A DNA stretch of 10,628 nt from Candidatus Faecivivens stercoripullorum (GCA_018715285.1 DVLW01000022.1:1-10628); one strand, 5' to 3'; counted from the first letter of the stretch, positions 1-7,706 are shown. Notes: generated from the letters alone by a model not told the origin. Numbers and translations are program-made.

Positions 1-2167
1 ACTCAATCATAAATTCATTGTTGCCCAGCGGCTGGATTTCCAGATAATCATAAAAGGATGCTATATCGCACAGTTCCTCAAAAGGTTTTCCTTCGACAAC
101 CGCCTGGAACAGTTCACCCGCTTCACAGGCACTGCCAATCAGCAGACCTTCCCGATGCTTCATGATCTCGCTTTTTGGTGTACGAGGACGGCGATAATAA
201 TACTTTACATGTGCGCAGGAAACCAGCTTATACAGGTTTTTCAGTCCGACCGCGTTTTTGACCAGCAGAATCTGATGGTACGACTTGAGCTGTCTCGGGT
301 CACCACTGGTCAGCGAACCATTCAGCTGGTCGATAGTGTGCAGCCCTTTTTCCTCGGTCATCGTTTTGACCATCTGCGCAAAAATCAGTGCAAGAGTCGA
401 TGCGTCATCACAGGCACGGTGATGATGGAATTCTTCCAGTCCGAGATGCTTTGCAATGACATCCAGCTTGTATTTGCCAAGCTCCGGGTACAGGCTTCGT
501 GCAATCGTCAGGGTATCGACACTGGTATTGTCCACTGTTATACCATGCCGGCCGGCTGCTGCACGAATAAAGGACATATCAAAGGAAGCATTGTGCGCAA
601 CCAGCGGCCTGTCTCCGACAAACTCCAAAAACTGCCGCAGCGCCTCTTCCTCTTTCGGTGCATCGGCAACCATCTCATCGGTGATACTGGTCAGCTGGAC
701 AATCTTTTCCGGAATCGGTTTCTCCGGATTGACAAAGGTATTAAAACTCTCCTTGATCTCACCGCCAGCAAACAATACCGCACCGATCTCAGTCAGACGT
801 TCGGTTGCAGCACTCAGGCCGGTCGTTTCAACGTAAAAGACAACAAACTCACCGTTCAGAGGTGTTTGCGCTTCCCCATGTACTGCATTTTCACAGTCGT
901 TTACAAAATAGTCCTCGACTCCGTAAATCAGTTTCAGATTGCTTCCGCCTTTGCGAACGCCATCCAGTGCCGCAACTGCGTCCGGATATGCCTGTACAAC
1001 GCCGTGGTCGGTAATCGCAACCGCGCGATGTCCCCAACGGGCAGCAGTCTTGATAATATCCGATACCTCTGCCACCGAATCCATCGAAGACATCTTAGAG
1101 TGGCAATGCAGTTCTACCCGCTTTTCAGGTGCTTCATCCATCTTCGGGATTTTTTCAACAACCATGATATCATACGGCTTGATCGAAATTTCCCGGTCGT
1201 ATTTATCATCGACAACATCACCGCGTACAATTACCGTTGCACCCGGTTTAAGCATATCGTAACGTTCACGGTTACGGGCATCGTCGATGATCTTCATATT
1301 GTTGGATGAGGTGTAATCGCTGAAAGAATAGGTCAGGATAACTTTACTGCCATCTCTGGTATCCCGCGACTCGGATGCAAAAATATCACCCCAGACAACG
1401 ACCGTTCCGCTGGCAACGTTGACTTCACGAAGCGGAATCGGAGACTGGGTAATCTTCTTACCTTTAATCAGCGTCGCATTTTCCTTGATATGCAGATCAG
1501 CAAAATTGATGGTAACAGCAGTCGGCTCTTTTACGCCGGAATCCCTGCGCTGGAATCCACCTCTTCCACCACCAAAACCGTTCCCGTTAAATCCGCCTGA
1601 AGGCGCAGCCGGACGAGGTGCAGGCCGGGACTGTTCAGGTGGAGGCGGCGATGCAATCATGGGTGGCGGCGGAACATAATCTTCTTCACGCAGCGTCGTG
1701 ACTCCTTCAAACGAAACAGTTACCGCCAGGCTGAAATGCTCATGGATAATCTTTTCGATCTCCCGTCCGACATGCGCTGCTTCCAGAATCTGAAGACCGC
1801 CATGTCCCAGACTGATGTGCAAAACCTCTCCGTCATAACTGGCGGCTGCATCGTCAAAAAAGCCGTTGACCACACTGCTGCGGGTCTTCAGCTCTTCAAT
1901 CAGGGATGGCAGCAATTCTGCCGAAAAGAGGTTGGGCAGATACTTCATCTGAATCTTAAACAGATTCAGTCCTGTCTTTCGCAGAACCTCCGACTGACAA
2001 TCCCAGACCTCCCGGGTTCCGATGTACTTTTCACTTTTGACCTCAGCATAGATATGCTGGGACTTTTCGTCTGCCGTCAGTGTCAGAATCTCCGCACTGT
2101 CAAACAGCGTGAGAAACGGCTCCTGTAAATAACAGCCGAATATTTTCAGAAAATTGCATCCAGGCAA
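1..2167 (-). CDS. polC: DNA polymerase III PolC-type alpha subunit, N-terminal half (partial at left edge)
   Basis: This is the replicative DNA polymerase of low-GC Gram-positives, which carries its own 3'-5' exonuclease. The window holds 722 codons, about half of the usual roughly 1430. The start is a TTG at 2167, preceded by AAAGGA at 2182-2177 with 9 bases between; the first in-frame ATG is only at residue 74. Domains in order: PolC N-terminal domain (about 1-160); a Pro/Gly-rich linker (166-208); an OB-fold (about 235-335); the first part of the PHP domain, with the H354-C-H356 motif and TDHGVVQ; the inserted DEDDh exonuclease (about 440-610); and the second part of the PHP domain (NLYKLVS, GLLIGSAC, FYDYLE) to the window edge. 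In the exonuclease, motif I reads FVVFYVETTGL, so the expected Asp is Tyr445. E447, D530 (HNASFD), H583 and D588 are present. It is the last gene of the block, 22 bases after ispG. Identity is very secure. Confidence 0.96.
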   Translation of the reverse strand, partial: MPGCNFLKIFGCYLQEPFLTLFDSAEILTLTADEKSQHIYAEVKSEKYIGTREVWDCQSEVLRKTGLNLFKIQMKYLPNLFSAELLPSLIEELKTRSSVVNGFFDDAAASYDGEVLHISLGHGGLQILEAAHVGREIEKIIHEHFSLAVTVSFEGVTTLREEDYVPPPPMIASPPPPEQSRPAPRPAAPSGGFNGNGFGGGRGGFQRRDSGVKEPTAVTINFADLHIKENATLIKGKKITQSPIPLREVNVASGTVVVWGDIFASESRDTRDGSKVILTYSFSDYTSSNNMKIIDDARNRERYDMLKPGATVIVRGDVVDDKYDREISIKPYDIMVVEKIPKMDEAPEKRVELHCHSKMSSMDSVAEVSDIIKTAARWGHRAVAITDHGVVQAYPDAVAALDGVRKGGSNLKLIYGVEDYFVNDCENAVHGEAQTPLNGEFVVFYVETTGLSAATERLTEIGAVLFAGGEIKESFNTFVNPEKPIPEKIVQLTSITDEMVADAPKEEEALRQFLEFVGDRPLVAHNASFDMSFIRAAAGRHGITVDNTSVDTLTIARSLYPELGKYKLDVIAKHLGLEEFHHHRACDDASTLALIFAQMVKTMTEEKGLHTIDQLNGSLTSGDPRQLKSYHQILLVKNAVGLKNLYKLVSCAHVKYYYRRPRTPKSEIMKHREGLLIGSACEAGELFQAVVEGKPFEELCDIASFYDYLEIQPLGNNEFMIE
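1544..1672 (-). other. Pro-rich then Gly-rich linker coded inside polC
   Basis: Residues 166-208 of PolC are low complexity. Two Pro4 runs are followed by a stretch rich in Pro, Ala and Arg, then by a stretch of Gly, Asn, Phe and Arg ending in Gln-Arg-Arg. The segment joins the N-terminal domain to the OB-fold domain. In Bacillus subtilis PolC the matching stretch is charged rather than Pro/Gly-rich (from memory). It most likely acts as a flexible tether, though a binding role is possible. Confidence 0.7.
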
Positions 2168-2189
2168 CTCATTCCATCCTTTCCCGGTG

Positions 2190-3230
2190 TCAGAGTGTCT
2201 CTATCTCTTTCATCAGCTCGTCCACAATCTGGTCTTCCGGTACGGTGCGCAGAATCTGTCCTTTTTTGAACAGGACACCGCACCCGTTGCCGCCGGCAAC
2301 ACCGATATCTGCTTCTTTTGCCTCACCAGGGCCGTTTACAACGCAGCCCATGCAGGCAACGGTAATATTCTTATGAACCGACGCAAGCCGCCGTTCCACT
2401 TCATTCGCAAGTCCAATCAGATCGATTCTCGTCCGTCCGCAGGTCGGGCAGGAAATCAGCCGGGCATACCCGGTATCATATCCAAGCCCGGTCAGGATAT
2501 CGCGCGCAGCATAAATCTCGCGGACAGGCGAATCGGTCAGCGATACCCGAATGGTATCGCCAATTCCATCCAGCAGAAGGCTTCCGATACCGGCAGCGGA
2601 CTTAATCAGTCCCATCCGTTCGGTACCGGCTTCGGTAACACCAAGGTGCAGCGGATAAGAGCAGCACTGTGCAAGTATCCGGTAAGCCTTGACCATAGTC
2701 GGAACACTGGTAGATTTAAGGGACAGAACAATCTGGTCAAAGTCGTATTTTTCCAGCAGCCGCATATGATAAAGGCCGCTTTCGACCAGTGCTTCCGCAG
2801 TCGGACCGCCAAACCGGGCCAGAATCTCCTTTTCCACCGAGCCGGAGTTGACACCGATACGAATCGGTACCCCTTTATTGCGGCAGGCATCCGCTACAGC
2901 TTTGACATGGTCATCTGAACCAATATTGCCGGGATTGATACGGATTTTGTCGATACCCGCATCCAGCGACTCCAGTGCAAGGCGATAATCAAAGTGGATA
3001 TCCGCCACCAACGGAATCGAAATAGCTTCCTTAATCTTCGGAATCAGGGCAACCGCATCATGATCGGGAATGGCAACCCTTAAAATCTCACAGCCTGCTG
3101 CTTCCAATTCCTTTGCCTGACGGACATTGCCTTCGATATCGGTGCTGGGGACATTCAGCATCGACTGGATATAGATTTTCCCATCGCCAAGCGTCAGATT
3201 TTTGAGCCGGACTGGGGTAACTTTACGCAT
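2190..3230 (-). CDS. ispG: (E)-4-hydroxy-3-methylbut-2-enyl-diphosphate synthase (HMBPP synthase)
   Basis: IspG (GcpE) is a cytoplasmic 4Fe-4S enzyme that reductively opens the ring of MEcPP to give HMBPP, the penultimate MEP-pathway step. The 346-residue product has the compact bacterial TIM-barrel plus iron-sulfur layout. The cluster ligands are visible as CPTC (C261, C264) and C296 in CMGCVVNGPGE, with the conserved Glu at 303; the spacing equals that of E. coli C270/C273/C305/E312. I chose the ATG at 3230 because AAGGAG (3245-3240) lies 9 bases upstream. An in-frame TTG two codons earlier, at 3236, would leave only 3 bases. The gene follows rseP after about 80 bases that contain its own likely promoter, and it precedes polC by 22 bases. 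Identity is secure. Confidence 0.97.
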   Translation of the reverse strand: MRKVTPVRLKNLTLGDGKIYIQSMLNVPSTDIEGNVRQAKELEAAGCEILRVAIPDHDAVALIPKIKEAISIPLVADIHFDYRLALESLDAGIDKIRINPGNIGSDDHVKAVADACRNKGVPIRIGVNSGSVEKEILARFGGPTAEALVESGLYHMRLLEKYDFDQIVLSLKSTSVPTMVKAYRILAQCCSYPLHLGVTEAGTERMGLIKSAAGIGSLLLDGIGDTIRVSLTDSPVREIYAARDILTGLGYDTGYARLISCPTCGRTRIDLIGLANEVERRLASVHKNITVACMGCVVNGPGEAKEADIGVAGGNGCGVLFKKGQILRTVPEDQIVDELMKEIETL

Positions 3231-3258
3231 AAACAAACGCTCCTTTTTCTGATCTGTC

Positions 3259-3274
3259 GGTACGGTTCCGTACC
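3259..3274 (-). repeat. Inverted repeat (hairpin) in the ispG leader
   Basis: The sequence GGTACG-GTTC-CGTACC can form a 6-base-pair stem with a 4-base loop. It sits about 14 bases upstream of the ispG ribosome binding site and about 25 bases after the predicted transcription start. No T-run follows on either strand, so it is not a terminator. A smaller CTGA/TCAG repeat lies just upstream at 3279-3291. It may be an mRNA-stability hairpin or an operator; the role is unknown. Confidence 0.45.
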
Positions 3275-3305
3275 CATCCTGACAATTTCAGACATTCATC
3301 ATTAT

Positions 3306-3334
3306 ATTATATCATCCGCGAATCAGATTGACAA
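3306..3334 (-). promoter_or_regulatory. Probable sigma-A promoter for ispG-polC
   Basis: Reading the minus strand, TTGTCA (3334-3329) is followed by a 17-base spacer and a perfect TATAAT (3311-3306). The spacer covers the last codons and stop of rseP. The predicted transcription start near 3299 gives ispG a leader of roughly 70 bases. A second TATAAT directly abuts the first (3306-3301). The match is seen in the sequence; activity is inferred. Confidence 0.65.
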
Positions 3335-4322
3335 TATCCTGATAGGAAACAAACACAAACAGCAGAATAACCAGTACAAATCCTGCAAAGTGGACATATG
3401 CCTCATATTCCGGTTTGATTCTTCTGCGGGTCACTGCTTCAAACAGCAAAAATACCAGCCGTCCGCCATCCAGAGCCGGAATCGGCAGAATGTTGAAGAT
3501 ACCGACGTTTACGGTAATAAACGCAAACAGGTTCATGACCGTCGACGTCCCAGCCTTAGTCGCCTCACCGACGGCCTGTGCGGTCCCAATCGGTCCCGAC
3601 AGATCGGATATTGCAGCCTGGCCAGTCACCAGCTGACCTATCGAAATCCAGATCAGCCGTCCAATAGAGGCAGTCTTTCCAAGTGAATATCCGAGCGTGT
3701 TTATCAGCCCGCGCTGTTTGCCGACGACCTTGAAATCAATCACCAAAGTCCCGTTTTCTTTTGTGAACACGACATTTTCCAGTGAAACCTTTTCACCATC
3801 CCGGCGGACCGTCATATCCACAACGCCATCTTCATCGGTGGAAAGAGCGAAAATGATGTCGCTGTCCACCCACATCCTGCGTCCGTTGATATGGGTAATC
3901 TCGTCGCCAACCATAAGGCCGCTCGCCTCGGTCGAAGCGCCTTCCGAAAACTCGGCAATCGTCGTGGAAGCCAGCGTCTTATTGGGAATGGTCAGCGCCA
4001 GAATAATTACAAAGCCCAGCACCAGATTCATCACCGCACCGGCACAGACAATTATCATCCGTTTCCATACCGCCTGATTACAGAAAGCTCTCGGGTCATT
4101 CGACTGATCGCTCTCTCCTTCCATCGCAACAAATCCGCCAATCGGAAACAGCCGCAATGAATAACGGGTTTCCTTTTTGCCAAACCGCAACAGGGTCGGC
4201 CCCATTCCGATTGCAAATTCATTGACCCGGACACCGCACAGTCTTGCGGCAAAAAAATGACCGCATTCATGAATGATGATAATCGCAGCAAAAATCAACA
4301 GCGTAAGCAGAATACTCTTCAT
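3312..4322 (-). CDS. rseP: RIP metalloprotease RseP/RasP (site-2 protease)
   Basis: This 336-residue membrane protein is an intramembrane zinc protease of the S2P family. Its relatives cut anti-sigma factors and leftover signal peptides within the membrane. The zinc site HECGH is at residues 18-22 in the first membrane segment. A PDZ-like domain occupies about 118-200. The second catalytic motif, NILPIPALDGGR, places the third ligand at Asp285. Further hydrophobic segments lie near 90-112, 262-280 and 311-328. The ATG at 4322 follows a GGGAGG sequence by 4 bases, a slightly short but workable spacing. The dxr stop is 14 bases upstream, which indicates co-transcription. The substrate here cannot be told from the sequence; RasP in Bacillus subtilis acts on the anti-sigma factor RsiW and on FtsL. 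Length is at the short end of the family, as is usual for the single-PDZ Firmicutes form. Confidence 0.95.
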   Translation of the reverse strand: MKSILLTLLIFAAIIIIHECGHFFAARLCGVRVNEFAIGMGPTLLRFGKKETRYSLRLFPIGGFVAMEGESDQSNDPRAFCNQAVWKRMIIVCAGAVMNLVLGFVIILALTIPNKTLASTTIAEFSEGASTEASGLMVGDEITHINGRRMWVDSDIIFALSTDEDGVVDMTVRRDGEKVSLENVVFTKENGTLVIDFKVVGKQRGLINTLGYSLGKTASIGRLIWISIGQLVTGQAAISDLSGPIGTAQAVGEATKAGTSTVMNLFAFITVNVGIFNILPIPALDGGRLVFLLFEAVTRRRIKPEYEAYVHFAGFVLVILLFVFVSYQDIVNLIRG

Positions 4323-4336
4323 GTGACCTCCCGAAA

Positions 4337-5476
4337 TCAGATTTTGCTCAAAACAAACTCCCGTGCCTGCTTTTCGGCGGCAAGGATATTCTCCAGCGTG
4401 ACCGGTCCGTCACACCGTTCACCCAGTACTGCACTGACCAGGTCGCCAATCTGCAAAAAGCTGACCTTTCCTTTCAGGAACAGCTCAACCAGCAGCTCAT
4501 TAGCCGAATTGACCAGCGTCGGATACAGCCCACCGCGGGAAATCGCTTCAAGCGCTGCTTTCAGGCAGACGAAGGTTTCCGGGTCAGGCTTATAAAAGGT
4601 CAGTTTTCCATAATCGGTCAGGCTCAGCCGTCCGGTCGGACAGGCAGTCCGCTCCGGATAGGTCAGCGCGTACTGAATCGGAATCTTCATATCCGGTACA
4701 CCCAGCTGACCAATGACCGAATAGTCGTCAAACTCTACCAGTGAGTGAATGACACTTTCCCGGTGAACAACGACTTCGATCTGCTCCGGACGCACACCAA
4801 ATAAGTGCACAGCTTCGATCACTTCCAGACCTTTGTTCATCAGCGTTGCTGAATCGATGGTAATCTTGGCACCCATGCTCCAGTTGGGATGCTTGAGCGC
4901 ACGCTCGGGTGTAATCCCTTCCAGCTCTTTCCGGGTCATACCAAAAAACGGGCCGCCAGATGCCGTCAGAAGTATTTTATTCAGATGACAGTGCCGGTAT
5001 CCTTCCAGACACTGAAAAATTGCAGAATGCTCCGAATCAACCGGGAAAATCCGTACCCCTTTTTCAGCCGCACGTTTCATGACCAGCTCACCGCCGGTAA
5101 CCAGCGTTTCTTTATTGGCCAGTGCCAGCGTATTACCAGCTTCAATCGCTGCCAGCGTCGGACGAAGTCCAATCATTCCCATTACCGAGTTGAGAACAAT
5201 TCCTGCATTCTCATCGCCAGCCAGTGCACAAAGCCCGTCAATACCGGTCAGTACCTCAACATCCAGATCAGCCACCCGGGTACAAAAGCTCTGATAATGC
5301 TCCGGGTCAGCAATACAGACCCGTTTCGGATGAAAGGCACGGACCTGCTCTTCCAGCAGCTGTTCGCTGCGGTTGGCAGCAAGTGCATATACGTTAAACC
5401 CGTTCGCCCGGCAGACGTCCAGTGCCTGGGTTCCAATCGAACCGGTCGAGCCGAGTATCGTTACATTTTTTTCCAT
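4337..5476 (-). CDS. dxr: 1-deoxy-D-xylulose 5-phosphate reductoisomerase
   Basis: Dxr (IspC) converts DXP to MEP with NADPH and a divalent metal. It is the committed MEP-pathway step and the target of fosmidomycin. The 379-residue length is typical. The NADPH-binding GSTGSIG is at 9-15, and LANKETLV is at 118-125. Metal ligands are D147 and E149 in PVDSEHSAIFQ and E218 in MNKGLEVIEA. The substrate-binding ASGGPFF (172-178) and HPNWSMG (196-202) motifs are present, as is the VVHRESVIHS segment at 236-245. The ATG at 5476 follows AAAGGA by about 13 bases, which is rather long. A GC-rich hairpin sits in the 77-base gap after cdsA, so expression relative to the upstream genes may be tuned there. 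No residue in the active site looks unusual. Confidence 0.97.
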   Translation of the reverse strand: MEKNVTILGSTGSIGTQALDVCRANGFNVYALAANRSEQLLEEQVRAFHPKRVCIADPEHYQSFCTRVADLDVEVLTGIDGLCALAGDENAGIVLNSVMGMIGLRPTLAAIEAGNTLALANKETLVTGGELVMKRAAEKGVRIFPVDSEHSAIFQCLEGYRHCHLNKILLTASGGPFFGMTRKELEGITPERALKHPNWSMGAKITIDSATLMNKGLEVIEAVHLFGVRPEQIEVVVHRESVIHSLVEFDDYSVIGQLGVPDMKIPIQYALTYPERTACPTGRLSLTDYGKLTFYKPDPETFVCLKAALEAISRGGLYPTLVNSANELLVELFLKGKVSFLQIGDLVSAVLGERCDGPVTLENILAAEKQAREFVLSKI

Positions 5477-5519
5477 GTATACAATCTTTCCTTTCTCTAT
5501 GATGCCTATATGGAAAAGC

Positions 5520-5549
5520 AGCCCCGGTACAGATGGTCTGTCCGGGGCT
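5520..5549 (-). terminator. GC-rich intra-operon hairpin after cdsA (attenuator, weak terminator or processing site)
   Basis: The 8-base arm AGCCCCGG (5520-5527) pairs with CCGGGGCT (5542-5549). After a one-base bulge at 5528, ACAGA (5529-5533) pairs with TCTGT (5537-5541), leaving a 3-base loop. It starts 4 bases after the cdsA stop. On the minus strand the stem is followed by GCTTTTCC, so only four T follow and they do not directly abut the stem. That is weak for a full terminator. I saw no convincing promoter between it and dxr, so read-through is needed for dxr. Confidence 0.6.
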
Positions 5550-5553
5550 CGTT

Positions 5554-6393
5554 TCAGTTGACAATCGTCATAATGGGAAAATACTGTAAAATCAGGTAGA
5601 TGGTCGGCGCAACAAACAAAAAGCTGTCAAACCGGTCCATCACGCCGCCGTGTCCCGGCATAATCTTTCCGAAATCCTTGATACCCGTCTGTCTCTTGAC
5701 GACCGACGCCATCAGGTCACCGACTATGCTGACCAGCGAACAGAAGATCGATATAACCGCAATCGTCCCCCAGGAAAACACCATCTGTACACCATGCAGG
5801 TGCAGCTGATACTGCTGATAACAAAAACAGGTCAGCATGAAAAAGATGCAGCATCCCACTACTCCGCCAATTGCTCCCTCAATCGTTTTATGAGGGCTGA
5901 TCAGCGGCGCCATCTTGTGACGGCCAAACGCACGCCCGGCAAAGTATGCACAGGAATCCGAAATCCACGCTGCTACACAGCACAGCAGGACATACAAAAT
6001 CCCGTGAGAATACCGGTCACGCATCAGAATGATACTGGACAACGCGGTCGGAACGACCAGCGAAATAAAAAATGATATCGCCACCTCTTCAAACCGGATA
6101 TCGGTATGATAAAGCAGCAGTGAACCAAACATCAGAATAAAATAGCCAAGGGTCACATAAACCTGCATCCCGTGTATCCGCAAAGTGCTGAAAAACGGGA
6201 CAACCAGCGCATAACCCAGCGAAAAAACAAGCAGCGCTTTGGACTTGACATAACCGGTTGCGTGCAGCAACTCAAATACCGCCATCGCACTAATCAGCGA
6301 AACAGCAATATTCAGCACAAATGTCTCGTAAAAAGCAAATACTCCCGCCAGGATTACCAATGCAACGGCGGCGGATATCATGCGTTGTTTCAT
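5554..6393 (-). CDS. cdsA: Phosphatidate cytidylyltransferase (CDP-diacylglycerol synthase)
   Basis: CdsA is a polytopic membrane enzyme that makes CDP-diacylglycerol from phosphatidic acid and CTP, the branch point to phosphatidylglycerol and other phospholipids. The product is 279 residues long, with several hydrophobic segments along its length. The family signature lies near the C-terminus at about residues 230-256: SVVKRQTGIKDFG, then PGHGGVMDRFD, with the metal-binding acidic residues at its end. I prefer the ATG at 6393, which has AGG of GCAGG 8 bases upstream; an in-frame TTG at 6399 would add two residues but has poorer spacing. The gene starts 27 bases after uppS and is followed at once by a strong hairpin. 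This pairing with uppS and dxr is the usual Firmicutes arrangement. Confidence 0.96.
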   Translation of the reverse strand: MKQRMISAAVALVILAGVFAFYETFVLNIAVSLISAMAVFELLHATGYVKSKALLVFSLGYALVVPFFSTLRIHGMQVYVTLGYFILMFGSLLLYHTDIRFEEVAISFFISLVVPTALSSIILMRDRYSHGILYVLLCCVAAWISDSCAYFAGRAFGRHKMAPLISPHKTIEGAIGGVVGCCIFFMLTCFCYQQYQLHLHGVQMVFSWGTIAVISIFCSLVSIVGDLMASVVKRQTGIKDFGKIMPGHGGVMDRFDSFLFVAPTIYLILQYFPIMTIVN

Positions 6394-6420
6394 CAACAAA
6401 ACCTGCCTTTCTGCCGGAAC

Positions 6421-7146
6421 TCAGCTCTGTCCGCCCGCAAGACCGCCAAACCGCCGGGAACGATTGCTGTACTCCTCCAGAGCGGCATCCAGAGTGGCCG
6501 GTTTGAAATCCGGCCACAGTACTCCGGACATAAAAACATATTCGGCATACGCACATTGCCAGATCAGGAAATTGGACAGACGGAACTCTCCGCTCGGACG
6601 AATCATCAGGTCTACATCCGGTATTCCGTCTGTGTACAGATAATGAGAAAACAGCGTCTCATCAATCTGTTCCGGCAAAACCTTTCCGGCCTGAACGTCT
6701 TCTGCCAGTACCCGCGCTGCATGAGCAATCTCTGCCCTTCCGCCATAATTGATGGCAAGTATCAGCGTAAGCCCGGTTGCATTGCGGCTCTTTTCTTCCG
6801 CACGCTGCATCTTCGCCCGGATATCCTCATCAAATACCGAACGATCTCCGATAAACCGGACCCGGATGTTTTCCTTTGCGTATCCGTCCATCTCATTGAG
6901 ATAGGAACGAAGCAGCTCGATAATGGAATCCACTTCATCTTTCGGCCGTTTCCAGTTCTCGGTCGAAAAGACATAAGTCGTCAGATATTTAAGCCCGATC
7001 TTATTGGCATAACGGGCTATATCCTTAAAAGTGGCCGCACCAGCTTTATGTCCCATCTTCCGCGGCAGACCACGCTTTTTCGCCCAGCGTCCGTTGCCAT
7101 CCATAATAATGCCGACATGCGCCGGCAGATTTGCATGCTGCATCAT
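6421..7146 (-). CDS. uppS: Undecaprenyl diphosphate synthase (cis-prenyltransferase)
   Basis: UppS adds cis-isoprene units from IPP onto farnesyl diphosphate to make the C55 carrier used for peptidoglycan and other wall polymers; it is cytosolic. The 241 residues contain all five family regions: HVGIIMDGNGRWA (10-22) with the catalytic Asp16, FSTENW (60-65), NYGGRAEI (133-140), and RPSGEFRLSNF (183-193) followed by WQCAYAEYVF. The start ATG at 7146 shares one base with the frr stop (TGATG), and AGGA lies 6 bases upstream, so translation is probably coupled to frr. A second ATG follows immediately and could serve instead. It uses the product of the pathway served by dxr and ispG further down the same block. 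Confidence 0.97.
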   Translation of the reverse strand: MMQHANLPAHVGIIMDGNGRWAKKRGLPRKMGHKAGAATFKDIARYANKIGLKYLTTYVFSTENWKRPKDEVDSIIELLRSYLNEMDGYAKENIRVRFIGDRSVFDEDIRAKMQRAEEKSRNATGLTLILAINYGGRAEIAHAARVLAEDVQAGKVLPEQIDETLFSHYLYTDGIPDVDLMIRPSGEFRLSNFLIWQCAYAEYVFMSGVLWPDFKPATLDAALEEYSNRSRRFGGLAGGQS

Positions 7147-7706
7147 CAGATTTCCTGGATCTCCTTGATCTTTTTATCCGACATGACATCAGCTTCCTTG
7201 ACGTATTTGTCGGTGACTTTCTGAATCTCTTTTTCAGCTTCTTTTACGTCATCCTCGGTGATCTCATTGTTTTTCTTCATTGCTTTGATCTTATCCATCG
7301 CATCACGGCGGATGTTGCGCAGAGCGACTTTGCCGTCCTCGGTCATCTTGTGGATTTCCTTAGCCAGCTCGTTACGACGCTCAGAAGTCATGGGCGGGAA
7401 AATCAAACGGATAACACTGCCGTCATTATTGGGATTGATGCCCAGGTCAGAAGACTGGATTGCCTTTTCAATGCTCTTGAGAGTAGAACGGTCCCAGGGA
7501 GAGATCATCAGGGTACGGGGATCGGGAACACTGATTGCAGCCATCTGGTTAAGGGGAGTAGGAGTACCATAATATTCAACCGTAATCCGATCAAGAACTG
7601 CGGGATTCGCACGTCCGGCACGGATGGTGTTAAAATTGGAACTGAGCGCGGTCAGTGCTTTCTGCATCTTGCCTTCTGATTTTTTGATTTCTTCTTTGGT
7701 AGTCAT
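7146..7706 (-). CDS. frr: Ribosome recycling factor
   Basis: RRF works with EF-G in the cytoplasm to split post-termination ribosomes. The 186-residue length is standard (about 185). The hallmark FNTIRAGRANPAVLD lies at 25-39 and ALRNIRRDA at 128-136. The long charged helices of domain I are evident, including the Lys/Glu-rich C-terminal segment. The ATG at 7706 is preceded by an AAAGGCAGG purine stretch ending about 7 bases upstream. It follows pyrH by 27 bases and overlaps uppS by one base, as in many Firmicutes. Confidence 0.98.
   Translation of the reverse strand: MTTKEEIKKSEGKMQKALTALSSNFNTIRAGRANPAVLDRITVEYYGTPTPLNQMAAISVPDPRTLMISPWDRSTLKSIEKAIQSSDLGINPNNDGSVIRLIFPPMTSERRNELAKEIHKMTEDGKVALRNIRRDAMDKIKAMKKNNEITEDDVKEAEKEIQKVTDKYVKEADVMSDKKIKEIQEI

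Noticed and set aside
155..1309. Long plus-strand open frame (384 codons) opposite polC
   Set aside because: The minus strand here reads clear PolC OB-fold, PHP and exonuclease domains. The plus-strand product has no recognisable domain, and I saw no supporting ribosome binding site.
2154..2918. Plus-strand open frame (254 codons) opposite ispG and the start of polC
   Set aside because: The minus-strand IspG with its intact 4Fe-4S motif explains the sequence. The opposite product looks like a random translation.
4889..5599. Plus-strand open frame (236 codons) opposite dxr
   Set aside because: It overlaps the full-length dxr and the cdsA-dxr hairpin; its product has no family features.
6589..6600. 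UppS motif RPSGE instead of the common RTSGE
   Set aside because: The Arg, Ser, Gly and Glu that matter are present. Pro at this position appears to be a tolerated variant, so I do not treat it as unusual.
6172..7224. Plus-strand open frame (350 codons) opposite cdsA, uppS and frr
   Set aside because: It spans three conserved genes on the other strand, so it is an antisense shadow.
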